Shown here in pieces: positions 16,592 to 24,891 of a stretch of DNA of 46,422 nt. How positions within the stretch are numbered: the stretch's first letter is position 1; each line of letters starts with the position of its first letter. The DNA comes from an uncultured Rhodospirillales bacterium. Lineage in GTDB: Bacteria > Pseudomonadota > Alphaproteobacteria > Acetobacterales > Acetobacteraceae. Below the pieces are notes generated by a model, which saw only the letters and a list, made by a program, of their open reading frames with translations, made no database searches and was not told where the DNA came from. Location of the stretch: assembly GCA_903891315.1 (NCBI GenBank), contig CAITEF010000226.1, forward strand, positions 1 to 46,422, read 5' to 3'. A program made the position numbers and the translations under genes.

Positions 16592-17497
16592 TTAGGCCTT
16601 CTTTTTCTCGGTCGTCCTCTCTTCGATGCGATACAGTTCTGGCAGGCCGATCAGGTCTTCCACGGCCTGACGGGCATCAATGGCTTCCTGCTGGCTCATC
16701 GCCACCTCACCAGTGTCATGCAGGCGGGTGAATGCGTCGGTGAGCGCGCGGTAGGTCACCAAGGTGCTCAGGATGGCAATCGAGATAACCTTGTAGCCCA
16801 TATCCGCCAATTCCGCCGGGCTCGGCACCGGCCGACCAACGCGGTTGCCGTGGCTGACGACGTAAACCAACGGAGCATCGATCTCCTTCGGGGCACGGAT
16901 CGTCTCTTCCAAAGAGTTCGGGAAGAGCATGATCAGATCGGCCCCGGCGCGCGCATAGGCGTTGGCGCGCTTGACGCCTTCGGCAAAGCCGTCGGTGCGC
17001 ATCGCATCCGTGCGCGCCATCAGCACGAAATTCGGATCCGTCTTTGCCTCCACGGCGACGCTGATCTTCTCCAGCATGTGATCCATATCGATCACGTGCT
17101 CGACATAGTCGCGGTGATAATGCGCACGCTTGGGGAAGACCTGGTCTTCCATCTGCACGCCACCGAGACCGGCGCGTTCCATCTCCCGGATGGTGCGCCA
17201 GACCTGAATCGCCTCGCCGAAGCCGCAGCCGATATCGACGATGGTTGGAACCGTCACCGCCGCCTGGATCTTGCGCGATTCATCGGCCAGTTCGGACATG
17301 CCGAACATCGGCTCGGTGACACAAGTATGCGCCCCCATCGCGAACCCGCCGATGCCAAGGCATTTGAAGCCCGCCTTCTGCGCGATGCGCGCCATCATCG
17401 GATCACAGACCGCCGGGCGAATAAACGCACCCGGCGCGTTCATCAGGGCACGCAAAGCGGCAGGAGCGTTGAAGGTCATTTTCGGGGCCTCATTCAT
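16592..17497 (-). CDS. PEP mutase/isocitrate lyase superfamily protein with altered active site, copy 2
   Basis: Protein of 301 residues homologous to the next gene in the operon. The same positions are changed: D88-I-G90 for DxD, K123-R-A-H-Y127 for KRCGH, and Asn194 for the FPEA glutamate, while MEDQ (116-119) and LMARTDA (159-165) remain. Its start overlaps the end of the HD-domain gene by eight bases and the first copy follows after 24 bases. Neighbouring paralogues may form a hetero-oligomer or act on two related substrates. Database names such as carboxyphosphonoenolpyruvate phosphonomutase for this type should not be taken literally. Confidence 0.85.
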   Translation of the reverse strand: MNEAPKMTFNAPAALRALMNAPGAFIRPAVCDPMMARIAQKAGFKCLGIGGFAMGAHTCVTEPMFGMSELADESRKIQAAVTVPTIVDIGCGFGEAIQVWRTIREMERAGLGGVQMEDQVFPKRAHYHRDYVEHVIDMDHMLEKISVAVEAKTDPNFVLMARTDAMRTDGFAEGVKRANAYARAGADLIMLFPNSLEETIRAPKEIDAPLVYVVSHGNRVGRPVPSPAELADMGYKVISIAILSTLVTYRALTDAFTRLHDTGEVAMSQQEAIDARQAVEDLIGLPELYRIEERTTEKKKA

Positions 17498-18098
17498 GAG
17501 CCAGGGTCCATTTCTCGGAATACATCTTGGCCCCAGCGAGGCTCAGACCGGCATCGGTGTCGGCAAAATCGGCATAGAACAGCGCCGCCGCTTCCCAGGT
17601 TTTGCCACGCATGTTGCTGCCATGGGTGTGGGTGATCACCAGATTGATCATCTCCAGCGACAGCCCCTTGGAGAACATCTTGTGCGACGCATAGACGGCG
17701 TGCTGGATGTTCTTGCCGAGCCTGCTCTGCCGACCCGGACGCGGACCGGTATTGCCGCGGGTCTGTGCCGGATCCGGCTCGTATTCGACGAGCTTGCTGA
17801 CATCGTGCAGCAAGCCCACCGCGATCATCGTGTCGCGGTCATAACTGCGACCGGAGAGCTTGAGCGCGGTCTCGCAAATCTGCATCGCCATCTGTGTGAC
17901 GCCACGGATGTGCTCGACGAGGCAGCGGCCCTTCTCACCCTTGGTGTTTTTCGGAATCTCTTCGAGGCTGTCCCACGCCATCTCGGAAGCCATCTCAATC
18001 CAGATCTCGCTTACGATGCGGCGCAGATTGGGGTCCTGGATTTCGGTTATCTCGGGGAACACTCTGGCCACGTCTTCGTGGGTCATTTGCAGAGCCAT
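17490..18098 (-). CDS. HD-domain protein (putative metal-dependent phosphohydrolase)
   Basis: Protein of 202 residues with an HD-superfamily fold: H63 in VEHIRGV, the H98-D99 pair in LLHDVSK, and further histidines at 133, 139 and 157/159 (HAVYASH, ITHTHG). HD proteins usually hydrolyse phosphate esters or nucleotides, but some act as oxygenases or lyases. It sits inside the mirror-ordered AtuA/DUF4387/PEPM operon, 17 bases after a DUF4387 gene and overlapping the next PEPM gene by eight bases. It is the only member of that module present once, so a central catalytic role is plausible but unproven. Confidence 0.82.
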   Translation of the reverse strand: MALQMTHEDVARVFPEITEIQDPNLRRIVSEIWIEMASEMAWDSLEEIPKNTKGEKGRCLVEHIRGVTQMAMQICETALKLSGRSYDRDTMIAVGLLHDVSKLVEYEPDPAQTRGNTGPRPGRQSRLGKNIQHAVYASHKMFSKGLSLEMINLVITHTHGSNMRGKTWEAAALFYADFADTDAGLSLAGAKMYSEKWTLAHE

Positions 18099-18115
18099 CG
18101 GATTGTCCTTTCCGG

Positions 18116-18424
18116 TCAGGGGATCTCGATATCGATCAACGGGGCATATTGCTGGCCGCCATGGCCGTCGCTGTCGAGCACGTCGCCTTGGAAACGCGGG
18201 CGCGGGATCGAGGCCTTGATGGCGAGTGCAGGCGGCACGATGAAGAACTGCACTTGGTTGGCCGATAAGTTGTAGAGCCGCGCGATCAACTCGGCGTTCA
18301 GCACGTGGCTGTCGCAGACACGTTTGAATGTCGCCTCGTCGTCGAACATGATGTCGAAGGTCAGTTCGAACGGCCCAGCATTCTTGCTGCGGATCAATCG
18401 GGCGAGTTCGCCGAGTTTGGCCAT
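18116..18424 (-). CDS. DUF4387 family protein, copy 2
   Basis: Small protein of 102 residues with the same conserved blocks as its paralogue: IRSKNAGP near residue 11, TFDIMFDDE, and a C-terminal GQQYAPLIDIEI. The start is the ATG at 18424, 11 bases after the stop of the second AtuA gene; the frame is open further upstream only as an AtuA shadow. Function unknown; its position beside AtuA repeats the arrangement of copy 1. Confidence 0.85.
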   Translation of the reverse strand: MAKLGELARLIRSKNAGPFELTFDIMFDDEATFKRVCDSHVLNAELIARLYNLSANQVQFFIVPPALAIKASIPRPRFQGDVLDSDGHGGQQYAPLIDIEIP

Positions 18425-18435
18425 GTTTGCGCTCC

Positions 18436-19821
18436 TCAGCCGACGTTGATGTATTCGATGGGGAACATCTCGAACGGATCGGCGGGCTCGACGACGTGGT
18501 TGACGCAGAAGCGATAGACCGCGCCGCGTTCCAGATAGGCCGGGCTGTAGATGCAGGCGACCGCTGTGATCAGCCCGCCCCATTCCGGGATCGGCAGATG
18601 CAACGCCTGGTGCCGCGCCATCGAGACGATGGTGGTCGCGATCTCCTGGGTGGAGGCGGTGGCCTCCATCACCATGCACAACTCGTGTGAGCGTATCTCG
18701 GTCTCCGGCTCCAACGGCCCCATCGTGCCGTTCTTGCCGTAGAGGCGGACATTGAAGATGTAGCCCTCGGCGGCTTTGTCGCCCTTCATCACGTCGGCGA
18801 CGCGCTCGTGCACCTTGGTCTCAAGGCGGGCGACCCAGCTATCGATCTGGCGGATGATGTAGGGGTCCCGGATGCCGCCGATCACCACACTCTGATAGCC
18901 GACCAGTTCGGCCCCTTCGAGCTTGACGGTGTAGGTCTGTGCCGGTTCGAACACGCTGCCTTGCACCCGCACGCGGCGGTGATCGAGCGCCTCGTAAGTC
19001 GCATGGGTCAGATCGAGAACGCCGCTCGATTCCACCAGACGATACGGGTTGGAGTTCTCATACAGCGCATGGGCGGCCACCGATTGCGGCGTGGCACGCA
19101 TGGTGGGATCCAGCGGCTCGATGTCGAAATGGCGCCGGCCAAAGGTGACGAACACGCTGTCCGGATTGGTCCGCTCGACAGCGACTGCGGCACCACATTC
19201 GAGCAGCTTGGCCGCGTGCCACGCCATGCCGGGATCGACGCCCATGCGGATCGGAATTCCAGCGAAAATCGCGCAATCGCTCGAACGCCCGGCGATCACC
19301 ACATCGGCACCCTCATCGAGCGCACGCAGGAACGGGTCTTCACCCATCATGCCGACGATGCGCTCGGCACGGTCGATCACGCCCTCATCGAAATCCGGTG
19401 CGGGCGAGAGCGGGCGAATCCGACCCTCGGCGAGACGGCGCTTCAGGTAGTCCTTGTTCTGCTCGGCATGGATCAACGCGAGCTTGAAGCTCAGCCCTTC
19501 CTCCCGTGCGATCTCCAACACGATGTCACGCACCAGCTCCAGATGCGGCTTGCCACCGGCAGTACCGGCCGAGCCGATCAGCAGCGGAATGCCGTTGGCA
19601 CGCGCTCCCTTGAGCATGATGCGGAGGTCGCGCTTTATCGAGCGGGCGGGAAACGAAGGCTTGCCGGTGCCAAGCGGCGCGGGGCCGGGGTCGGTTGAGC
19701 CTGCGTCACAGCCGATGAAATGCGGATTTCGAGCGAGACCAGCGGCGAACGAGCTTTCCTTAAAGCCGGAACCACATACACCGCTGGCAGAGACGACACG
19801 CACTTCAACCGGATCGTCCAT
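18436..19821 (-). CDS. Acyclic terpene utilisation AtuA family protein (DUF1446), copy 2
   Basis: Protein of 461 residues and the first gene of the ten-gene operon. It has the canonical DUF1446 opening IGCDAGSTDPGPAPLGTG (about residues 37-54), ADVVIAGRSSDCAIFAG and AAHALYENSNPY. It differs considerably from copy 1, including the VFVTFGRRHFDIEPL region, so the duplication is old or the copies were acquired separately. The ATG at 19821 has CGGGAGAA upstream. The 154-base leader before it should hold the operon promoter. Confidence 0.87.
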   Translation of the reverse strand: MDDPVEVRVVSASGVCGSGFKESSFAAGLARNPHFIGCDAGSTDPGPAPLGTGKPSFPARSIKRDLRIMLKGARANGIPLLIGSAGTAGGKPHLELVRDIVLEIAREEGLSFKLALIHAEQNKDYLKRRLAEGRIRPLSPAPDFDEGVIDRAERIVGMMGEDPFLRALDEGADVVIAGRSSDCAIFAGIPIRMGVDPGMAWHAAKLLECGAAVAVERTNPDSVFVTFGRRHFDIEPLDPTMRATPQSVAAHALYENSNPYRLVESSGVLDLTHATYEALDHRRVRVQGSVFEPAQTYTVKLEGAELVGYQSVVIGGIRDPYIIRQIDSWVARLETKVHERVADVMKGDKAAEGYIFNVRLYGKNGTMGPLEPETEIRSHELCMVMEATASTQEIATTIVSMARHQALHLPIPEWGGLITAVACIYSPAYLERGAVYRFCVNHVVEPADPFEMFPIEYINVG

Positions 19822-19858
19822 TATCGGTTCTCCCGATTATTCTAACTTATTCCTGATT

Positions 19859-19878
19859 TGGTCCCATGCTGCGGACCA
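19859..19878. promoter_or_regulatory. Short inverted repeat upstream of the AtuA/PEPM operon
   Basis: TGGTCC at 19859-19864 and GGACCA at 19873-19878 form a 6+8+6 inverted repeat about 38 bases before the first AtuA start, within an otherwise A/T-rich leader of 154 bases. It could be an operator. No regulator gene is adjacent, and repeats this short arise by chance, so this is tentative. Confidence 0.25.
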
Positions 19879-19975
19879 CGAGTCAATATTGTCGTGAGGT
19901 GTAAGACCTGAGTTAAGCTATTTCGTTATATGGTATTTGAATTGATCCGAACCGCATAAGGCTGTCGGTCGATCT

Positions 19976-21019
19976 TCATCCACCGCCCAGAAAAGCGATC
20001 GCCACCGGCGTGCTGACCTTTGCGACCACGCGCGGTGCCGACAACGCGCCGTCGGCGGGAGAGATGTCGAAGCTGACGATGCTGTCGCTGTGTTGCTGCG
20101 CCACATGTAGATGTCGCCCGCCCGGATCGATGGCGAAAAAACGTGGCTCTTTTCCCGGCAGTTTGGTGGTCTCAATCAGCCCAATGGCACCATCATGGGC
20201 CACGGCGAAGCGCGCAATGCTGTCGTCACCACGATTTGAGCTGTAGATCCAGCGACCATTGGCCGAAATTGCAATTTCAGCGGCAAGTGCACCTTCCGCA
20301 GAGCCGGGCATCATTCCCGGTTCACGCTGACGATGCGCCAGATGGCCGTCCTTCCAGTCGAACACCTGGACGCTGCAATCCAACTCGCACACGACGTATA
20401 GAATGGGGAGTTTCGGATGGAACACTGCATGGCGCGGCCCCGCCCCCGGCGAAGTGGCTGCGCGGCTGACCTCGCGCAACACGCCCGCCTCGAACAAAAA
20501 GACCAGCACGACATCCAGCCCCTTGTCCGGCACCAGCAGATAACGCCCGGTCGGATCGGGTGTGACGCCATGCGGTAGCGGGCCGGGCTGATCCTGTCCA
20601 AGCGGGCCGGGCGTTCCTTCGATCTTGATCGTCTGAATCGCACCCCCCGGTATCCCGCCCGCCGAGATCGGCAGGATCGACACCGAGCCCGAGACGTAAT
20701 GCGCGGCCAGAATATGTCGGTGGTCGGTGGTAAAGCCGAAATCAACCGGATTGTTGCCCTTACTGTCCGCCTGCCCGAGCAGCGCGATCCGGCCATTGGA
20801 CCAATCCATCGCATAGGCGCTGACCGCACTGCGTCCACCATGGACCGAAAGCAGCGTCGTCTTGTCGGGGGCGATCCGCAAGAAGGATGGGTTGTCGTAG
20901 GTCTTCAGGCACTGCACGAATTCCCAGGGAGCGCCTGGATCTTCCACGTGAAAGACGCTGATCCCCTCGCCTTTGCCTTTGCGTTCCGGCGTTGAATAGC
21001 AGCCGACATAGGCGAACAT
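19976..21019 (-). CDS. Lactonase family protein (7-bladed beta-propeller, YbhE/Pgl type)
   Basis: Protein of about 347 residues of the lactonase family that includes the propeller-type 6-phosphogluconolactonase. Propeller repeats are visible (PSFLRIAPDKTTLLSV, GPRHAVFHPKLPILYV, AAEIAISANGRWIYSSNRG, EPRFFAIDPGGRHLHVAQQ). The ATG at 21019 has GGAGAG upstream. It closes the sugar importer and dehydrogenase operon, where two Gfo/Idh/MocA enzymes could oxidise a sugar to the lactone this protein opens. Confidence 0.87.
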   Translation of the reverse strand: MFAYVGCYSTPERKGKGEGISVFHVEDPGAPWEFVQCLKTYDNPSFLRIAPDKTTLLSVHGGRSAVSAYAMDWSNGRIALLGQADSKGNNPVDFGFTTDHRHILAAHYVSGSVSILPISAGGIPGGAIQTIKIEGTPGPLGQDQPGPLPHGVTPDPTGRYLLVPDKGLDVVLVFLFEAGVLREVSRAATSPGAGPRHAVFHPKLPILYVVCELDCSVQVFDWKDGHLAHRQREPGMMPGSAEGALAAEIAISANGRWIYSSNRGDDSIARFAVAHDGAIGLIETTKLPGKEPRFFAIDPGGRHLHVAQQHSDSIVSFDISPADGALSAPRVVAKVSTPVAIAFLGGG

Positions 21020-21052
21020 GGCTCTCTCCGTTCGGGACCCGATCAAGCCCGT

Positions 21053-22135
21053 TTAACCGCGAAACGGCTCCGGCAGCCAAGACCCATATGCCGGATGGTC
21101 CGGCCGCAACGGCAGATCAACCGGAAGGCGTTGCTCTGCGGAGTGATAAAGAGCGGTCACCAACTCAAGCGAGTTGCGCGCATCCTGCAATGTCACCGGC
21201 AATTCCGAGCCGTCGACCAAAGCTGTGTGCATCGCCGCGAACAATCCGGCAAAGCGAGACGGCACGAAGCGCCAATCCGCAAGTGCCGCGTCAATCGCCG
21301 TGGCGGCGGCCTTTGAGTTCGGGATGATGTGCCAGGGATCATTGGCGGGCGCGTAGGGTTCCAGCGCGCTTTGGAAGGTGACGTGCTCGAAACACAAACG
21401 TAGCCGAGACAGCTCGCGCGCCGAGCCGAGCGTGACTGACAACGAGGCAAGCGCGCCATTCGCCATCTCCAGCGATGCCGTCGCCGTGTCCTCGACCTCA
21501 ATCGGATTGACCAATGTGGCGGTGCGCGCGAACACCGAGGCGACCGGGCCCATCAGATAGCTCAGCAGATCATGCGCATGGATCGCGTGACCCAGCAGCG
21601 CGCCGCCGAGTTCGGTGGCAAAGCGACCACGCCAGGGCACCGAATAATAGGCGGCGTCGCGGTTCCAGGCGGTCTCGATGGTCGCCAAATAGGGCTTCCC
21701 GGCAAGACCTTGCTGGATAATGTGCCGCGCCTTCTGCAAGCCATTGCCGAAGCGGTATTGAAAGATCGGCATCAGCCGCCCCTTCGCCCCATGCGCCGCC
21801 GCGATCAGACGATCCACCTCGGCAAGTGAGCCGACCAGCGGCTTTTCGCACACCACATGCTTCCCCGCCGCCAACGCCGCCAAACATTGCTCCAGATGCA
21901 ACGATGGCGGCGTGCAGATATCGATGATGTCGATATCCGGCATCGCCAGAACTTCGTCGAACGAAGCGACCTGCCGGGCTATCCCGAATTGCTTGCCGAC
22001 ATTGCCCAACCGCACCGGATCGATGTCACACAGCACCACGACCTCAAACAGATCGGGACGTGCGCTATAGCCCTCGGCAATATGCGCCCGCCCAATCCCG
22101 CCGCCAATCACGGCGACTTTGAATATCCGGCTCAT
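21053..22135 (-). CDS. Gfo/Idh/MocA family oxidoreductase, copy 1
   Basis: NAD(P)-dependent sugar dehydrogenase-like protein of about 360 residues: N-terminal Rossmann domain with GGGIGRAH, the CEKPL motif carrying the conserved Lys, then the alpha/beta domain with a GGALLGHAIHAHDLL segment providing the catalytic-region histidines. The ATG at 22135 overlaps the stop of the preceding paralogue (ATGA). With that gene and the lactonase it forms a sugar or inositol oxidation set beside a sugar importer. Confidence 0.88.
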   Translation of the reverse strand: MSRIFKVAVIGGGIGRAHIAEGYSARPDLFEVVVLCDIDPVRLGNVGKQFGIARQVASFDEVLAMPDIDIIDICTPPSLHLEQCLAALAAGKHVVCEKPLVGSLAEVDRLIAAAHGAKGRLMPIFQYRFGNGLQKARHIIQQGLAGKPYLATIETAWNRDAAYYSVPWRGRFATELGGALLGHAIHAHDLLSYLMGPVASVFARTATLVNPIEVEDTATASLEMANGALASLSVTLGSARELSRLRLCFEHVTFQSALEPYAPANDPWHIIPNSKAAATAIDAALADWRFVPSRFAGLFAAMHTALVDGSELPVTLQDARNSLELVTALYHSAEQRLPVDLPLRPDHPAYGSWLPEPFRG

Positions 22136-23136
22136 GCGCTTTTCTCCGCCAAGGCCTGCGCCTTGAGTGCGATTTCCATCGCCTTGAAACACCGCGCCTG
22201 CGGCATCGCTGTCTCGGTGCGGTGCAGCACGTCATGGATCAATTGCCGCCCATAGGGCAGCTCGACATGGCGGCAATCGATACGCTGGATGCTGTGATTG
22301 TCGGCCAAGAACAGGTGATCAGCGCCGTTCTCGCCACCGAGATCGAAATATTTGCGCAGTTCGATGGTCCCATGCGTGCCGATCAGCATCAGCCGCCCAT
22401 CACCCCAGGTTGGCATCGCATCCGGGGTGAACCAATCGACGCGGATATAACCCGTGGCATCTTTGGTCCGCAGCAGCATCTCACCGAAATCCTGCAACTC
22501 GGGATCGGCCGGATTGTCGCGATTGGCCACACAGGCGCTGGCGATCTCCGCGTCCTCGGCCCCGGTGAAGAACAGGAACTGCTCGACCTGATGCGAGGCG
22601 ATGTCGGTCAGGATGCCGCCATATTTCTCGCGCTCGAAAAACCACGCCGGTCTTGTCGCCCGCCGCAGCCGATGCGGGCCGATGCCGATGCAATTGACCA
22701 GCTTGCCAATCGCCCCGGCCTGCACCAACTCGCCCGCCTTGACCACGCAGCGAACCTCGAAATGCTCGGAATAGCAGATCGAGTAGATCCGCCCGGTCTC
22801 CGCCTGCACGCGGCGCAGTCCATCAAGCTGAGCCAGCGAAGTCGCCCCCGGCTTGTCGGACATGTAGTCCTTCCCCGCCCGCATCACCTCGACACCGAGC
22901 GGCGCACGCTCCGAGCTGATCCCGCTGCTCACCACCAGTGCAATGGCCGGATCATTCAAGATCTCCCGGTAATCCGCCACGCGCTTGGCCTGCGGAAACC
23001 GCACGGCGAATGGTGCGGCGAGCATGTCCAGGTTTGTGTAAAAGCTGGACAAATGCGCCCCTGCCCGCAGCAGGAGATCGACCTGGGCGTAGATATGCGG
23101 GTGATCGATGCCGATGGCGGCGAACTGGATGCTCAT
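22132..23136 (-). CDS. Gfo/Idh/MocA family oxidoreductase, copy 2
   Basis: Protein of 334 residues with an atypical Rossmann start (AAIGIDHPHIYAQ in place of a glycine-rich GxGxxG) and the SDKPGA motif that supplies the conserved Lys. The C-terminal domain has GGILTDIASHQVEQF, corresponding to the usual GG..xDxxxHxxD catalytic segment. The glycine-poor loop suggests altered cofactor binding. It lies six bases downstream of the MalG-type permease gene and overlaps the next dehydrogenase gene. Confidence 0.85.
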   Translation of the reverse strand: MSIQFAAIGIDHPHIYAQVDLLLRAGAHLSSFYTNLDMLAAPFAVRFPQAKRVADYREILNDPAIALVVSSGISSERAPLGVEVMRAGKDYMSDKPGATSLAQLDGLRRVQAETGRIYSICYSEHFEVRCVVKAGELVQAGAIGKLVNCIGIGPHRLRRATRPAWFFEREKYGGILTDIASHQVEQFLFFTGAEDAEIASACVANRDNPADPELQDFGEMLLRTKDATGYIRVDWFTPDAMPTWGDGRLMLIGTHGTIELRKYFDLGGENGADHLFLADNHSIQRIDCRHVELPYGRQLIHDVLHRTETAMPQARCFKAMEIALKAQALAEKSA

Positions 23137-23142
23137 ATGACC

Positions 23143-23991
23143 TCAGCGTTTCATGCCGGTTGTCGCGATGCCCTGGATGAGCAGACGCTGGAAAAACACA
23201 AAGAGTGCGAGCACCGGCAGCAGCGTCAGCACCGCCATGGCGAACATCGCGCCCCAATCGGATTGCCCGCCTGAATCGAGAAAGCCGCGCAATCCGAGCT
23301 GCACGGTGAAATTCTCAACGTCAGAGAGATAGATCAGCGGGCCGAAGAAATCGTCCCAGGTGAAGATGAAGGTGAAGATCGCCGCCGTCGCCAGCGCGGG
23401 CACCGAGAGCGGCAGGATGATCTTCCAGTAGATCCGCCACGGCCCGCAGCCATCCATGACCGCCGCCTCATCCAACTCGCGCGGCAGGCCGCGGAAAAAC
23501 TGAGTCAGCAGGAAGATGAAGAACGCATCCACCGCCATGAATTTCGGCACCACCAACGGCAGAAAGCTGTTCACCCAATCGAGGTTCAGAAACAAGATAT
23601 ACTGCGGCACCAATGTCACCTGATACGGGATCATCAGAGTCATCAGCATCAGAGAGAAGCAGATATTACGACCGGGAAACCGCATCCGGCTGACGGCATA
23701 TGCGGCCAGCGAGCAAGAGATCAGATTGCCGGTCACCGACAACATCGAGATCAGCAACGAGTTCCAAAAGAACTGGCCGAAACTGACCTGCAAGCCATTC
23801 CAGCCGCGCGAGTACGCGCTGAAATCCCAGTGTTCCGGAAACAGCGAGAAGGTTTCGAAAATCTCGGCATTCGGCTTCAGCGAGGACGCAAACATCCACA
23901 ACAGCGGATAGAGCATCACCAGCGAGGCGGCGCAGAGGACGATGTGATAGGCCAGCGAGCGCGGCCAGGGGCGTCGGGCGCGTTCAATCAT
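23143..23991 (-). CDS. Carbohydrate ABC transporter permease (MalG/UgpE type)
   Basis: Inner-membrane permease of about 282 residues with six hydrophobic segments and the EAA coupling loop ELDEAAVMDGCGPWRIYW. The start is ATG 23991, eight bases inside the end of the preceding permease gene; the longer frame to 24165 lies within that gene. With the neighbouring permease and binding protein it forms a CUT1-type sugar importer. Confidence 0.9.
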   Translation of the reverse strand: MIERARRPWPRSLAYHIVLCAASLVMLYPLLWMFASSLKPNAEIFETFSLFPEHWDFSAYSRGWNGLQVSFGQFFWNSLLISMLSVTGNLISCSLAAYAVSRMRFPGRNICFSLMLMTLMIPYQVTLVPQYILFLNLDWVNSFLPLVVPKFMAVDAFFIFLLTQFFRGLPRELDEAAVMDGCGPWRIYWKIILPLSVPALATAAIFTFIFTWDDFFGPLIYLSDVENFTVQLGLRGFLDSGGQSDWGAMFAMAVLTLLPVLALFVFFQRLLIQGIATTGMKR

Positions 23992-24886
23992 CGTAATGCA
24001 CCCACAGCCGCTCGGTGACGAAGGCCACCGCCGTGACCGCCACAATCGCCAGCACCAGCAACCAGGCCAGCGCCGCCGCATAGCCCATCCGCAGATAGCC
24101 GAACGCCTCCTGATACAGGTACAGCGTGTAGAACAATGTCGAGTTGATCGGCCCACCCGATCCACCGCTGACGATGAAGGCCGGGGTGAACGCCTTCAGC
24201 GCGTCAATGGTCTGCACGACGACGTTGAAGAAGATCACCGGTGTCAGCATCGGCACGGTGATCCGCCAGAATTGCTGACGTGGCGTGGCCCCATCGATGC
24301 TCGCCGCCTCGAACAGATCCTGCGGCAATTGGCGCAGACCGGCCAGGAAGATGATCATCGGCGAGCCGAACTGCCACACGCTGAGCGCGACAAGCGTGTA
24401 AAGCGCGGTGTTGGGATCAGACACCCAACTCGGCCCGTGAATGCCGAACACCAGCAGCACATGGTTGAGCAGCCCGTCGCCCGCAAACACCTTGCGCCAC
24501 AGGGTCGCGATGGCAACGGAGGCACCCAGCAAAGACGGAAGATAGAACAGCGCCCGATAGATCGGCAGCCCGCTGATCCCCTTGTTGAGCACCACCGCAA
24601 TCGCGAGCGCGAAGCCGAGCTTCAGCGGCACGGACATCGCGACATAAAGCAGCGTGACGTGGACGGAATCCGCCACTTTGCTGTCCGCCGTCATGATGCG
24701 AACGTAGTTCTCCAGCCCCACCCAATGCGGCGTGCCGATCAGGTCGTAATTGGTGAACGACAGATAAAGCGACGCCAAAGCTGGCCCCAGAGTGAGGCCG
24801 AAGAACCCCAACAACCAGGGCAGAAGGAACACATACCCCGCCAAGGATGGCCGTCGCCGACGAATGATCTGGGCAGTCACACTCAC
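23984..24886 (-). CDS. Sugar ABC transporter permease (MalF/UgpA type)
   Basis: Inner-membrane permease of 300 residues with about six helices, beginning with an early hydrophobic stretch after a basic tail (IRRRRPSLAGYVFLLPWLLG). The coupling loop is DLFEAASIDGATPRQQFW. It follows the binding-protein gene after five bases and overlaps the MalG-type gene by eight. No ATPase gene is in this operon. Confidence 0.9.
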   Translation of the reverse strand: MSVTAQIIRRRRPSLAGYVFLLPWLLGFFGLTLGPALASLYLSFTNYDLIGTPHWVGLENYVRIMTADSKVADSVHVTLLYVAMSVPLKLGFALAIAVVLNKGISGLPIYRALFYLPSLLGASVAIATLWRKVFAGDGLLNHVLLVFGIHGPSWVSDPNTALYTLVALSVWQFGSPMIIFLAGLRQLPQDLFEAASIDGATPRQQFWRITVPMLTPVIFFNVVVQTIDALKAFTPAFIVSGGSGGPINSTLFYTLYLYQEAFGYLRMGYAAALAWLLVLAIVAVTAVAFVTERLWVHYDD

Positions 24887-24891
24887 CCGGA

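Noticed and set aside
15839-17635. 598-residue open frame on the plus strand
   Set aside because: Antisense to the two PEPM genes, rich in His, Arg, Gln and Asp as expected for shadow frames in GC-rich DNA, with no recognisable domain.
13988-19821. Acyclic terpene (citronellol/geraniol) degradation
   Set aside because: Only AtuA homologues are present; no geranyl-CoA carboxylase or other Atu enzymes are seen, so the name reflects homology only.
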